Source of the DNA: Escarpia spicata | Lineage: Eukaryota; Annelida; Polychaeta; Sabellida; Siboglinidae | Reading direction: 5' to 3' | NCBI GenBank assembly: GCA_963995525.1 | Contig: OZ023206.1 | Span: 50,543,213-50,607,212, forward strand | Length of the DNA stretch: 64,000 nucleotides | Part shown: piece by piece, positions 36,776-48,505 of the stretch | How positions within the stretch are numbered: position 1 is the stretch's first letter | Layout: each line of letters begins with the position of its first letter | The notes under the pieces: generated by a model | The model's input: the letters and a program-made list of their open reading frames with translations, nothing else | Databases searched by the model: none | What the model was told of the DNA's origin: nothing | Program-made: the position numbers and the translations under genes

Positions 36776-37828
36776 CTCAGAAGGACGGGATACACATAGA
36801 TAAAAGGGGTGGACTCTCGATAAGCCGAAGTGCTTACTTGTCCACCTGCCACCTAGGGTGTTAAAATCTTGTTTAAATCTTGTCTTCTTAAATATGAGCG
36901 AAGTAAAAATTATGGAACAGTTGTGTATCAATAGAGAATGAAACAAATTATACCACATTGTATAGCGCTGTATACATTTGTTTCATAATTTTCTCTTCAC
37001 TTTTTTGGAAAGTATGGTGTGACAGACACGACATAAGGTGACGGAATTTTGTTCTGTTTTCCATAAAAGAATTATGTAAGAAATAACTTGTTGTTCAATT
37101 TCTTCTTCACGAAATCAACCGAGGAAGGGTTCTCTGGAAGAAAACTGTTTAAATGTTTATTTAGGTAATTTCCTTTTTTATTGATGTAGACAATATTACA
37201 GCTACCACACAAAACTATTGTCTTTGCCAAAAAATGCCAGATTCTCACCTTAATAACCAATGTGGGAATAAACAATTCATTGTTTCACAAAAATACCTTG
37301 GGGTATATATTCAATATAACAAATAAAAGGAGGCTTCCAGATATTCATATAACTTTTTGTTTTCTATTTGAAATGTTGTTAACAAACGTAATTACATATT
37401 GTTATGCGAAAATGCCCCACATTTAAAATCTTCAAATAGCCATAGAAATGGCAAATCTTGAGAGCATATGCTAAATAAAGTGGGACATCGGAAATAACTG
37501 AATAGCAAAGCTCAGATATTTAGAAAATTAAAGTGTTACATAACTTCACTCACATATAAACATTGCAATTTCTTCACTTTCCAATAATATGCCTTGTGCC
37601 TAGTTAAGAGAAAAACTTCCTAGTGGTATACAAGTATAATAACTAACCAGATAATCGTACTCAATCAGTGATACCTTTTATAAATTATGATGTGGTTAGC
37701 ATGGACTCCTCCTCACTCCATTGTTTAATTGAAGTACAATATAACAATATATGAGCAAAGTCACAAAACATGGTTCCAACACAATACAGCGTGTCGATAG
37801 TTCGCTGTATTTTTTCAAAGCTCCTCAC
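36776..37828. other. No gene recognised
   Basis: AT-rich, no supported exon; probably intron of the gene that owns the exon at 37.8-38.0 kb. Confidence 0.35.
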
Positions 37829-37973
37829 CTAATGCCGTGTCCCCGAACTCGTCAAGAATCTTCTGCGTCTGTGCTTCTGTCGGTAACCGTCCAAGAGCCA
37901 AGGGTACACAGTCAATAGGGATCGTCTGGGTCACTTGTTGGTCGAAGATCATGAACACCTTCCGGATCTCTGG
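37829..37973 (-). CDS. Isolated internal exon, EF-hand-like protein
   Basis: The minus strand has a pyrimidine-rich tract (about 38010-37985) and an AG acceptor at 37975-37974. A 48-codon frame then runs PEIRKVFMIFDQQVTQTIPI and LALGRLPTEAQTQKILDEFG to a strong donor, TTAG|GTGAGG, at 37828. The pattern of an amphipathic helix ending FxxFD, a short loop, a TI strand, then LxxLGRxPTEAxxQ is typical of the degenerate first EF-hand in calmodulin-like and dynein-regulatory-complex (EFCAB2/DRC8-like) proteins. The loop lacks most calcium ligands, so it probably does not bind calcium. No other exon of this gene was found in the window. Low codon decay and clean splice sites suggest a living host gene. 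Confidence 0.45.
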
Positions 37974-39415
37974 CTCACAAATGTATACAACGAGGAGAGA
38001 AGAACAAAGAGAAAACAGTTAAAATGGATGTTCCAAAGATGAAAGCATAGCATCTCCTCCTTAGCTGCTTAGTAATTCCACCCATTTTTTTTGCGAATTT
38101 TGCTATGTACACGACAACGACAACGCTTAATAATATTATTAGTATTTGTAGTAGTAGTAGTAGTAGTAGTAGTAATAGTAGTAGAGGTAATACTAATTGT
38201 AGTGCTAATAGAAGCTAAGTAGTATTAGCAGCAGCAGCAGTATTAGTACTAGTATTATTATTATTAAAACAAAGTTGAACAAATTAAGGTAAATATGACA
38301 AAGTAGAAGAAAGCGGTACAGAACCTAGTGATCAGGGACTGCAACTTAGGCTTGTTTTGGTATGCCACATACATGATACAAATCAATCAGTCATGATGCC
38401 TGTATTCATATTAGCAGTACACAGTACGCAGATACGTTCATGAGATTCGTCCCACACAAGCGTCTGTACCTGCAATCTGGTCGTCTGTAAACAAGCTGAC
38501 TGCGGTGTTAAATTCGTGCCGTGAAGTGAAACCCACCAGTACAGCGGTAGCTAGCAATGTTAGGCAAACGTTTTACAAAGCAATGAAACTACGTAGCAAC
38601 TACAGTAAGTTATAACCGCTATATACGTCATCCCGTTCTGGTCCAGAACGTCGCAGAGAACGTCTTGCGTTCGAAATCAAACGAAATTTGAGACAGGGGT
38701 TCGCTTCACTAAGCATTCGTACGCGCAAGAAGGCCACTGAAAACCGGCCCCTATTCATATGTGTTGAATCCGGCAGTAAGAACTACTGTGTGAAACGTTT
38801 TGCAACTTCTCCTTATCCCACTGGCAATTGCTCCAACAAATGCCAAATGTATCCTTGCATTCGACTAACTGTCCACCACTACCTGGATTCTGAGAGTACT
38901 GTCATGGCTCCTGTGTCGAGCATTCACTGGCGTAGACGGAAGAGTTCTCGTTGTCGCAGCAGCGATCTGCCAATGTCCATGCCAAGCAGCCAAAAATGTC
39001 CAAGTGTATATTGTCGAGTGTAACCGATCCTGCCTCTGACTCGGATGTTGGCTGACTCACAGATGAATTTCAGGAGAAATTCTACAATAATAAATGCATA
39101 ACAAGACAGTACTCGAACTACGGAGAACTTCACTCCCATCGTCATGCACGATAATCAACAATCATGTACTCGTCACATTTGTCAAGCATATTAAGCATGT
39201 CTGAACAACCCAGAAACTTGACCATGACGCCAACTAAATGCATGGCAGTAAGAAATGCGTGTGTTGGCATATGTGGGTGTTGTTAATGTTGGTATCTGTA
39301 CCATCTGTACAACATTATATTTTACTCTTGTATGTTTATATTTGTAAATGTGTGTGCTGCACCGACAGTAACACCATTTTTGTGCGAGGATCAATAAAGC
39401 ATTCTTTATCTTTAA
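37974..39415. other. No gene recognised; trinucleotide tracts
   Basis: (GTA)n with interruptions and an AGC run at 38145-38245. A plus-strand frame at 38688-39023 has a Cys-rich middle (CVESGSKNYCVKRF) but no family match I can support. Confidence 0.4.
38145..38245. repeat. Imperfect (GTA)n / (AGC)n microsatellite
   Basis: Ten or more GTA/GTAGTAATA units followed by a short AGCAGCAGCAGC tract. Confidence 0.85.
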
Positions 39416-40215
39416 TCATATTATTTCACATGCCTCCAGCAACGCATGGCGGAAATCATATTATTTCACGTACATCTAGCAACGCTTAACAGTAATCTTA
39501 TTATTCCATAAGCCTCCTTCAAAGCATGGTGGTAATCATATTATTTCACATGCCTCCAGCAACGCATGGCGGTAATCATATTATGACACATGCATCCAGC
39601 AAAGCATGGTGGTAATAATATTATGACACATGCCTCTAGCAAAGAATGGCGGTAATCATATTATTTCACGTGCCTCCAGCAACGTATGGCGGGAATCATA
39701 TTATTTCACATGCCTCCTGTAACGCATGGCGGGAATCATATCATTTCACATGCCTCCAGCAACACATGACAGTAATCATATTATTTCAAATGCCTCCAGT
39801 AACGCATGGCGGTAATCATATTGTTTCACATGCCTCCCGTAACGCATGGCGGTAATCATATTGTTTCACATGATTCCAGTAACGCATGACGTTAATCATA
39901 TTATTTCACATGCCTCCAGTAAAGCATGGCGGTAATCATATTATTTCACATGCCTCCAGTAACGCATGACGGTAATCATATTATTTCATATGCCTCCAGC
40001 AACGCATGTCGGGAATCATATTATTTCACATGCCTCCTGCAACGCATGACGGTAATCATATTATTTCACATGCCTCCAGTAACGCATGGCGGTAATCATA
40101 TTATTTCACATGCTTCCAGTAACGCATGGCGGTAATCATATTATTTCACATGCCTCCAGTACGCATGGCGGTAATAATATTATTTCGAATGCCTCCAGTA
40201 ACGCATGGCGATAAT
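39416..40215. repeat. 40-bp satellite, about 20 copies
   Basis: Consensus words TCATATTATTTCACATGCCT, CCAGCAACGCATGGCGGTAA recur every 40 bp. Variants include TTATGACACA (39570-39640), AGTAACGCATG and one single-base deletion near 40160. Confidence 0.95.
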
Positions 40216-40279
40216 TATTATTATTTTTATTAGTATGTTTACTGAAATTATACCTATTATCATTATTATTGGAAATTTA

Positions 40280-40765
40280 TTTATGGCGAACGGCCAATAG
40301 ACGTTAATTTGGCAAACGGCCATGATATGTTATTTGTGGCGAACGGCCGTGAACACTAAATACTTGGCAAATGGCCATGATAAGTATTTTTTATTAATGG
40401 CGAACGGCCAAGAGAAGGTAGTTTGGCAAATGGCCATCGAGTAATTGTTTGGCAAACGGCCGTGAACACTTAATATATGACAATGCGAAGTATTCATATT
40501 AATGGCGAACGGCCAAGAGACGTACATTTGGCAAACGGCCATGATATGTTCTAGTCTTGGCAAACAGCCGTGAACAGTCAATACTTTACAAACGGCCATA
40601 ACAAGTATTTTTGATTACTGGCATACGGCCAAGACACGTTAATTTGGCTATGATATGTTATCTTCAGCGACTGGCCATGAACTTGGCAACCGGCTGTGAT
40701 AAGTATTTTATTAGTAGTAATGGCGAACGGCCAAGATGCAGTAATTTGGCAAGCAACCATGATAT
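40280..40765. repeat. Array of NFI-like dyads in a roughly 100-117-bp tandem repeat
   Basis: The motif TTGGCAAACGGCCAT, or TGGCGAACGGCCAA, recurs about 18 times. Both fit TTGGC-N5-GCCAA, the nuclear factor I palindrome, with one end base changed. Larger units start with ATGGCGAACGGCCAA at about 40283, 40398, 40501, 40618 (CATACGG variant) and 40720. Further decayed motifs run on to about 40950. Confidence 0.85.
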
Positions 40766-41289
40766 TAATTAATTAATTATATGTTGTTAGTTACTTAAGA
40801 TTTTAATTAAACTGGTGTTAAAATGTAGTTTTAATTCATAATAATTTATATGTTATTAATGGCGAACGACATAGAAAATAAATGTTGGCTCAATGCCATG
40901 ATAAGTAATATTTACAGCCAACGGGCGAGTAATTAATAACTGGCAAACGTCCATAACCTTTACTGGCATTAGTAGTCGTCAACAATAAGAGGTGAAAAAC
41001 AGTCACGGACCTCTTAAAATATGGACACTAGCCAATTTAATTATGTCAAGCAAACACCAGTTTTGTCAATCACCCTTCAGAAATTAAACATGTCAAAGCC
41101 GCATAAACGTTGTGAAATTGGCTAACCGTATATCAATATTAACTGCGCCAAGTAGTACTGGGACATGCACTAATATCACCGATGTACTAATTCTTGCATA
41201 CACTCATAAAGTTAATATTGGCAAACGGTCGCTGACATTTCCAATTGCAACAGCAATCTTTACAACTTGGAATCACAATTTACCCGTCA
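40766..41289. other. No gene recognised
   Basis: Scattered decayed copies of the GGC-N5-GCC word to about 40960, then nothing structured. Confidence 0.5.
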
Positions 41290-41900
41290 TGCTATGCCCG
41301 GTGACAAACAAAACCGGTGAACCGTAACTACCCGGCTTACGGCTTTAAAATTTGTCCCAAGGATGCTACGATATAAGCGAAGATTCCAGATGTCAGTAAA
41401 GTGAACACCTTCAGATCGTAAAATATTCCCTTGGCTTTTCCATGTATACTTATGTCGCCAACAAAACAGGCGCCGGCTCCGATTACATTCCGTTTTGAGC
41501 AATTGAGAAATGTTGAGAAATTACCGCTGCCACTCAAGCTAGCGGGCCAATTTTCGAAATCAGAATGGCGCCACCTTCGCCGGCGCTCGATTTGGCACAT
41601 ACATTCTTGCTTAACTCCTCTTGCCAACAATTAGTCGGCAAAGACACAAAGCCGTGATCCAACGGACTGTGGAGTAGGAGAACATGTTCTGCCTAAATCA
41701 TTGCCACCCCGCAAAACAATTACAATGTCAGGTTGTATCGCCGAAATCTGTGCCATGGCATAGGCATGACATTTGGTTGCCGAAAAGATAGATACGGTCC
41801 GGCCGATTGGTTCTACGGCCCGACCTGATTTACGAAGTTCGCAATGAACCCAGGAGAACTAGCGGACTCGACAAAGTCGCCCAACCAATATGCATGAGAA
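41290..41900 (-). pseudogene. SGNH-hydrolase-like pseudogene
   Basis: Three SGNH blocks are readable in order on the minus strand but in different frames: GHSHAYWLGDFVE near 41895 (block I with the nucleophile Ser), QISAIQPDIVIVLRGGNDLG near 41750 (block III GxND), VCQIERRRRWRH-like text near 41590, and ILRSEGVHFTDIWNLRLYRS near 41400 (block V, xxVH). The first block runs into TAG near 41821; frame changes occur around 41800 and 41500. Invertebrate genomes hold many such single-domain copies. The intact copy at 58.9 kb is only distantly similar. Confidence 0.65.
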
Positions 41901-42944
41901 TGTCCGATAATAAATATTTATAGATCAGAAATCGCAGCCGACATGATTACGGCCGACACCATTTCTGATCGTCACAAGACTTCAAGACAAACAAAGGGAA
42001 ACCACGAAGGAAAATATTAAACGAGCGATACTCATCTGTAATCAGCGCTCGAACGGTCTTCCTTTCGCGTTTTGGTAGACGTCAACGAAGTGCAACTGTA
42101 TCTGCGTTTAAATCTAATTGATCTATAGGGTATACAAACAGTTAGAAATCAAGATTTAGAAGTATCAGGATATACACGACATGACACACAGTTACCTAAC
42201 GCGGAAGTGGCGGCTTAACCGCTAATCCAAATCGTAGGCTGGGGTATAATCCTGACATGTCATGATTGGCTGAAGGCGCTGGGCGGTTTTATTAAGCCAA
42301 ACAGCTGGAAGTAATTATCGCCTCAGCCAGTTACCTCACTACCCGCACTAGGCCTGTCCTGGCCATTGCATAAAATACAGTATGGTCTGCGTTCATGCCT
42401 TCATTTGCGTCATCGGGTTGATTTTGAGATTTCGCTGCGATCTTTTAGCTAACGTACTTATTGATAAGTTCACCAAGTAGTTTCCTGATTACCTAAGTGA
42501 AAGTTGTACTTGTTTGTGTTTTTTTGTAACCGTGAAGTTCGTCCTAGGTTGCAGCGTTTTATAATTAAAAGCGCTCTAATTTGCGAACGCTTAAAACCTA
42601 GGACAGAAGTTCCCATGCCCATATATGACATACCGTTCGAAAGCTATTTACAGCACGCAGTTCCCTAGCAGCAGTACGCATGAATACGTTGGAAGAAAAC
42701 TGAGTGCGCAATGAAAGTTTACGGAATTTTATTTGGAAGTTGGAAGTTGGATTGGAGTTGTTTGTGTAGTTCGATTAATTATTAGTTTAGTTTGATGTTA
42801 CTGTAGTTTATATATGTACATATTTCTTAACAGTTTAACGTGTTATCGAACCGGATTTCGTTGGAAATACAGACTACGGGACGAATTTCGTTTCGTGTTT
42901 ACGATCTTCGAAAAATCAAAGATGGCTACGACCATAACCATGGC
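41901..42944. other. No gene recognised
   Basis: May contain promoter or 5' UTR of the frame that starts at 42945; no exon is supported otherwise. Confidence 0.35.
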
Positions 42945-43367
42945 ATGGATGAACCGAAGACGGCAAAGTCGAACGATCTTGCTCGGTGTTTCAACGCATT
43001 GGCATTGGTGAACATGCAGTACATCGCAAGTGGGGACATCCTCAACGAACTTGTGAATGACTACTTTGTGATACACCCGATCGGCAATGATGACAATGAT
43101 TCGGACTTGTCTGATTCGAGCAAGGACGACTTTGAACCGGAGCTGGCAGAGGAAGTGAACGGATCTGTAAATGGTGACAGTCTAACTGTTTATGATGACC
43201 CGAGGCGCAAGATGAGAACACAAACGCCTCTTTTCCGACCCAAACAACAACAGTTCTTTTTACAGCTAACCACATATTCATGGAAGAGTTTGCTACCTCT
43301 TGCGTGTTTATTAGTAATATACGTTTTTGCTAACAAACTACAACATTTTGATGGGTGCTCTCTTTAA
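42945..43367 (+). CDS. Hypothetical acidic protein or exon
   Basis: ATG at 42945 opens a 140-codon frame: MDEPKTAKSNDLARCFNALA, a helical NMQYIASGDILNELVNDYFV segment, an Asp/Ser/Glu-rich stretch, a basic patch (PRRKMRTQ) and a hydrophobic C-terminal run (LLPLACLLVIYVFANKL). A pyrimidine tract plus AG (TTCTTTTTACAG, to 43265) lies inside the frame, so the last part may belong to another exon. The codon pattern and long opening suggest real coding sequence. I do not recognise the family. It is divergent from the SGNH pseudogene 1 kb to the left. Confidence 0.35.
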   Translation: MDEPKTAKSNDLARCFNALALVNMQYIASGDILNELVNDYFVIHPIGNDDNDSDLSDSSKDDFEPELAEEVNGSVNGDSLTVYDDPRRKMRTQTPLFRPKQQQFFLQLTTYSWKSLLPLACLLVIYVFANKLQHFDGCSL

Positions 43368-43870
43368 ATTATAGTATCTTTAAAAGTAACCATAATTTGA
43401 TAATAGTTTTAGTGATCCAAAGCTGAAATACATAGTTACATTTTCTTCACTACATTGGACATGGTGATAGCACTGGATATTTTGATATAATATTAATACT
43501 GCAGCAAAATTTCATTTTTACATGCATGAATTATGATGGTTCCAGACACTACGAGTACTTTTTCCTACAATAATGTTTGATGGGTGCCCTCTTTAAAGTC
43601 TTGTAACTTTAAAAGTAGCCATCAGAATTTAATAATAAATTATTTATGTAAGCTAAATATAACAGACACAGCTACATCTGCTTCACTTGAGTGTATATGG
43701 TAATAGCAGCAGATATTTTGTTATACCATCATGATGTTTTGTTTTCATGTGAATAATGACTCTCGACTTTAAAACTGATTTTTCTCCTGAATTAATTTTT
43801 GATATGGGCACTCTTTAAATTATTGTAACTTTGGTTCTGGTGGGAATATTTGAATACAGTAAACTGTATT
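43350..43870. repeat. Tandem duplication, about 225 bp, 2.3 copies
   Basis: GATGGGTG(C)(T/C)CTCTTTAAA and AACTTTAAAAGTA(A/G)CCAT begin copies at about 43351 and 43577; a third partial copy starts near 43801 (ATATGGGCACTCTTTAAATT). Shared words (CTTCACT, GGTAATAGCA, GATATTTTG) follow at matching offsets. Confidence 0.75.
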
Positions 43871-43953
43871 GGAAGTAAAAATAGTGTTGCTTTCATTTCT
43901 TGAATAAAAATACATATTATGTTTTTGTCAATGTGACAGGATTTCCTAGGCCG

Positions 43954-43954
<1 letters not shown>

Positions 43955-44020
<66 letters not shown>
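43955..44020. repeat. (CA)n then (TA)n microsatellite
   Basis: About 26 CA units followed by about seven TA units. Confidence 0.97.
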
Positions 44021-44148
44021 CTTGGATACTACTGTGGATTGCCTGTGTGGTTAATGTATTAAATATGATATGTGATCATCTATGATGGTCAGGCAACATT
44101 TGCACCTGTATTAATGAGTACTAATTTTGTATGAAATTTGACAACCTG

Positions 44149-44278
44149 TAGAATATTTCATATGTAATTTTCTATAGAATATTCTATAAGATTTTTGTGT
44201 TGTCTACATAATATTCTATACAAAAGCGCGCAATTGCTGTAGAATATTCTATAAAATAATTATCTATAGAATATTCTT
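44149..44278. promoter_or_regulatory. Cluster of five AGAATATTCT palindromes
   Basis: TAGAATATTCTA-like words at about 44149, 44174, 44209, 44239 and 44265, spaced 26-35 bp. GAA-N2-TTC is the core of a heat-shock element, but the sites may equally be decayed AT-rich repeat units. Confidence 0.35.
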
Positions 44279-44334
44279 TAAACATTTGATAGAATTGTTT
44301 GCTAAGGACATTTCGCACAGGGAGCCTGAGGGGA

Positions 44335-47025
44335 CGTGTCCCCTAGACCACTGGAATTTGGCGTATCCCTTGACCTTTCTTTGAATGTTCCCCGAGAGTG
44401 CACCCCTACACCTTTGGATGATAAACCAGGGATGAGTGGTGTTGCGTTTTATATGTCAAAGAAAACTGAAAATACACTCTTAGGATACAATCCGGTCAAC
44501 GATAGAATTATTACCATACGAATACGAGCAAAACCCACGAATATAACATGTATTCAAATGTATGCACCAACGAGCACTGCAGACGACGATGTAATAGAAA
44601 CTTTTCATGATACACTGCAACGAACAGTGGACGAGGTAAACAGAAGGGTCATGGTAGTACTGATGGGCGATTTCAATGCAAAAGTTGGCAGTTGTCAAAA
44701 CGAAGAAGAGAATGGAAATATTGGGAAATATGGACTAGGCGAGAGACATGGGAGAGGAGATAGACTTATTGAGTTTATCATAGCGAATGAACTGATGATC
44801 ACGAATACCTTATTCAAACAACATTAAAGAAGAGTGTACACTGGGACAACACCAGATGGTCGGAACAGCAATCAAATCGACTTTGTGCTGATACCAAAAT
44901 TATGGAGGACGTCTGTGTTTAATGCAAAGACATTACCAGGAGCCGATTGTGACTCTGACCATGAATTGCTAAGCGCCAAGATTGCGATAAAATTAAGAAA
45001 GATGAAGAGAGGGAAAGAGATAGTGAGGCGTGACATGATCACAGAAGGATACCGAGTAGAGGTCAGAAAGTATTACAGACAGTGGCTGACGAGAAGGAAC
45101 CAGAGGAATTGCCAGTAGAACATTAGGAACACCATTATGGAATCAGCTGACAAACACATCACTAAAAGGAGGAGGCAGAAACAGTCATGGATAAGCAAAG
45201 ATACACTGCAAATGAATGAAGAAAGGAAAGAGTTAAAGAAGAACAAAGAAATGAGTGAGAATTATCATGAGAAATACACAGAAAAGTGCAAGATGATTAA
45301 ACGAATGTGTAAGGAAGACAAGAAGAAATATATAGAGAAGAAATGTGAAAAGATAGAACTATGTATCAGAAGGAATGATATTCGCAGTATATTCGAGGAA
45401 ATCAAGTCTATGACACAGTCGTTCAAACCTAGACTTGGCGTTATTAAAGATGAAACGGGAATGACTCTGACAGAAAGCAATGTCATACTTGAAAGATGGA
45501 AGCAATGATTTGAAAGCATGTTTAAGAAAGAAGAAATAGAAGAGGTAGACATGGATGAAGGCAGGGTGCCTTTCCGTTCAGAGGTGGAGTGGGTAATAAA
45601 AAGTCGAAAAGACGGAAACTCACCTGGCACTGATGGCATCACTGCAGAGCTAATAAGAGCAAGTGGCGTAGCAGGCGTGGATATCTATCACACACTATGC
45701 AAGAAAAAATGGAAACGTGGAATGTGGCCAGATGGACTGGAAACGAGCCATCCTTATACCAATACCAAAAAGGTGACATATAAGAATGCTCAAACCACAG
45801 GACTATATCCCTCATCAGCCATGCGATCAAAATTATGCTAAAACTCATAATTAAGAGAATCACAACAAATTAGAATGTGAAGTCAACAGAACACAAGCTG
45901 GTTTTCGTACTGGAAGAGGAACAAGAGATGACATTTTCAACCTAAAGATGTTAATTCAAAAATGCAGAGAATTCAACCATGAACTTAGGATCTGCTTCAT
46001 AGATTATTCAAAAGCTTTTGATAATGTTAGTCATCAACAACTCTGGAAAACTTTGACACACATGGGAGTTGACCAGAAAATGACATCACTTATAAAAAAT
46101 GTATATGTTAGACAGCAGTCTGCAGTGAGAGTACAGTGTGGTACCACATATTGGTTCGCAGTCGGCAAGGGAGTGAGACGGGTGCATTTTGTCCCCCCAC
46201 TGACACTGAGACTGACACAAGAAGCAAGTATTTTAATGGATTGAAAGTGAACGGACAGGAGATATATGAATTGAGATATGCCGATGACACAGCGTTACTA
46301 TCCGATACACAAGAAGGATTACATAAACTGATAACTACTGTTAAAGAGCACAGCGAGATGAAAGGATTGAAACTAAACGTAAAGATGACTAAGATTATGG
46401 ATGTGAATGGATGTCGAGAACCATCAGAAGTCACAATAGAATGAGTGGAAAGTTTTGTATATCTGGGGTAATTGGTAGAAGCGGATGGAGATGGGACGAA
46501 AGAGATCAAGCGGAGGTTCGTAATGGCGAGTAAAAGTTGACGGAGATGAAGAAGCTGTGGAAAGCAACGAACAAAGGTATGGAACTACGAATTATCCGAG
46601 TCTGCATATTTCCAACTGCTATGTATAGATGCGAAACCCGGACTCTTAATAAGAACATTACTAAATATATATAGATGCATTTAAAAACAAGTGTTATAGA
46701 ACGATATTATGAGTTTGGTGGACTGAACGAAGAACTAACGAATCCATCGCAGATGAGCTTGGTGTTATACCCGGGACTTTATTGACCTTTGTAAAGAAAC
46801 TAAAACTAAGTTATTTCGGCCATGCGAAACAGCATCATTGTCTAGAGATACTAATAATTGAAGGAAAAGTGGAAGGCAGCAGATGCAGAGGAAGACCTAG
46901 GAGACAATGGGAGAAGGACATAAAGGAATGGATGGGAGCAGACGTATGGCGAGTGGGGAGACTGGCAAACGAAATAGTTGTCTATAGACAATCCATCAAG
47001 GCTGCAACGAGCGGAAATGGATAAG
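44335..47025 (+). mobile_element. RTE/BovB-like LINE, almost full coding length, degenerate
   Basis: Endonuclease: CIQMYAPTSTADDDVIETFH and VVLMGDFNAKVG (44650-44690), GLGERHGRGDRLIEF, then after a TAA at 44825 the C-terminal NQIDFVLIPKLWRTS and DSDHELLSAKI. RT: KSRKDGNSPGTDGITAELIR (45600-45660), a decayed fingers region, CFIDYSKAFDNVSHQQLWKT (45993-46052) and ELRYADDTALLSDTQEG (46270-46320). The C-terminal tail is LSYFGHAKQH...RCRGRPRRQWEKDIKEWMGA (46809-46950). Breaks occur at 44825, 45118, 45508, 45841 and 46190-46245. The tail ends at 47024, immediately against the Gypsy fragment on the other strand. Confidence 0.92.
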
Positions 47026-47029
47026 CAAA

Positions 47030-48505
47030 CCCAGCAACAACAGACTGTATCTTGTTGGCAACAGCAGTATGGCGTGCTGGTCCGGCGTGACATTGGATTC
47101 AGTGGACCACATCTATCCAGTTTGACCTTCTTGAGCAAAGATTTAGTTGTTTTCACAGCGTTCTCAGCTTTCCCAATGCTTTGCGGGTAGTGCGTGCTGC
47201 TTGATGTTCTGTGCGCAAATTCCTGTGATCGATATTGTGAAGTGTTCTCGCTGATCAAAATCTAGGGAACTCCGTGTCGCACGAAATATGGCGGCAAAGC
47301 ATAGATAACAGCCTCTGCCATGGTTTTCTTCAGCTCATTGATCTCGAAGACGTTACTGTAGTAGTTTACCAGTATGACATAATGCTGTCCGTCGAGCTCA
47401 AACAAGTCCGTTACAAACTTTAACCATGGCAGATTGGGGAACTCGTGCGTTTGCAACTTCTCGCGTCACTGTTCCGGTCGACGTGCGTTGTAATGCTGAT
47501 GTGGTTCTTCACCTCAGCGTTCATACAGGGTCAATAGACGACCTCGCGCGCCCTGCGCAGGCGTCCTTCTACAACAATGTGTCATGGTGTATTAGTTTCA
47601 CTAGTCTCGCTCCCATCCTACGGTAGATTATTAACATGTCGCCCTTGAAGATCATGCCATCTTAAACAAAACAGTTCGTCTTTGAACTGGAAGTACGGCT
47701 TTAGTAATTAATTGCCGGTACTCTCGGCTGGCCACCCTGTCTTGATTGCCTTCTCGAGTTCCCGCAACACTGTGCCGTCCTTGGTGGCGTGCTGCACTCG
47801 ATCATTTTCTGTTCAGGCAGCATGATGATGACACTGAACATAATTATTCTCTTCCGAGTCGTCAACTTTATTGACATCGGTATGAGTACATCGTTTGGCT
47901 TTAATGTTGTAAGCTCGGCTCAACGTAATGGGCACATACATTTCTAATCTTTTCTTGTACCTCCCCTCAAGTGGTTATTGCTGCAGTCACAGTCTCATAT
48001 GTTGCAGGCGCTTCGGTGCTATGTGAATTTATCTCTTGAAGATACTTTCTAGCAGCTTGTGGACTGATTCCACGTGAACTACATCCTGTCCGTAGATGTA
48101 TTCGTTGAACCCCGCTCACATGGGAACACCATAGCCGACAGTTCTTTATCGATATATGCGTAATTGTATTCGGAGTCCATCATGGCTCCGCTTGCTAACA
48201 TATCGGCTGTTCGTCCTGCATGAGCGCAGCTCCCAGCACCGTCTGCGACGCGTCTGCGTTGTTATGTCTTTATTCACGTCGCAGTAATGCAGCACTGGGG
48301 CGTTACTGAGCTTGTCGTGTATCGCACGCACCGCGTTGGTGTGGAATTCGTTCAATGTGAATTCATTTTTCTTGCGTATGAGTTCATGCAACGAGGCTGA
48401 GAGGTCGGTCAATCCCTTCGCAAACTTGCCTAGGTACTGTACGGTGCCAATTAGGCGGCGTACTCCTTCGACGTCGGTGGGCATTGGCATGTCGAGTGTT
48501 ATCTT
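47030..48505 (-). mobile_element. Ty3/Gypsy retrotransposon fragment (RT end, RNase H, integrase)
   Basis: Read leftwards from 48505: PTDVEGVRRLIGTVQYLGKF and the RT connection, then RNase H remnants (NEYIYGQDVVHVES near 48085), then integrase: a PWLKFVTDLFELDGQHYVIL core (47430-47370), followed in the next frame by SQYRSQEF and STHYPQSIGKAENAVKTTKS (47235-47120). The order is that of Metaviridae-type Gypsy pol. Stops and shifts are frequent; the protease, first RT half and LTRs are absent. Both ends are cut by plus-strand LINEs. Confidence 0.9.

Noticed and set aside
38688..39023. 111-codon plus-strand ORF with Cys residues
   Set aside because: Cys pattern fits no family I can name and the opposite strand is equally open; left as unassigned.
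42243..42420. Possible SINE or promoter near 42.3 kb
   Set aside because: No pol III boxes and no recognisable core elements on inspection.
46851..47030. C-terminal extension of the Gypsy integrase
   Set aside because: This stretch is the plus-strand LINE 3' domain (RGRPRRQWEKDIKEW); the minus-strand frame is a shadow.
48312..48504. Start of the 308-codon plus-strand frame as LINE protein
   Set aside because: This first part overlaps clear minus-strand Gypsy RT sequence; the LINE part begins only at about 48505.
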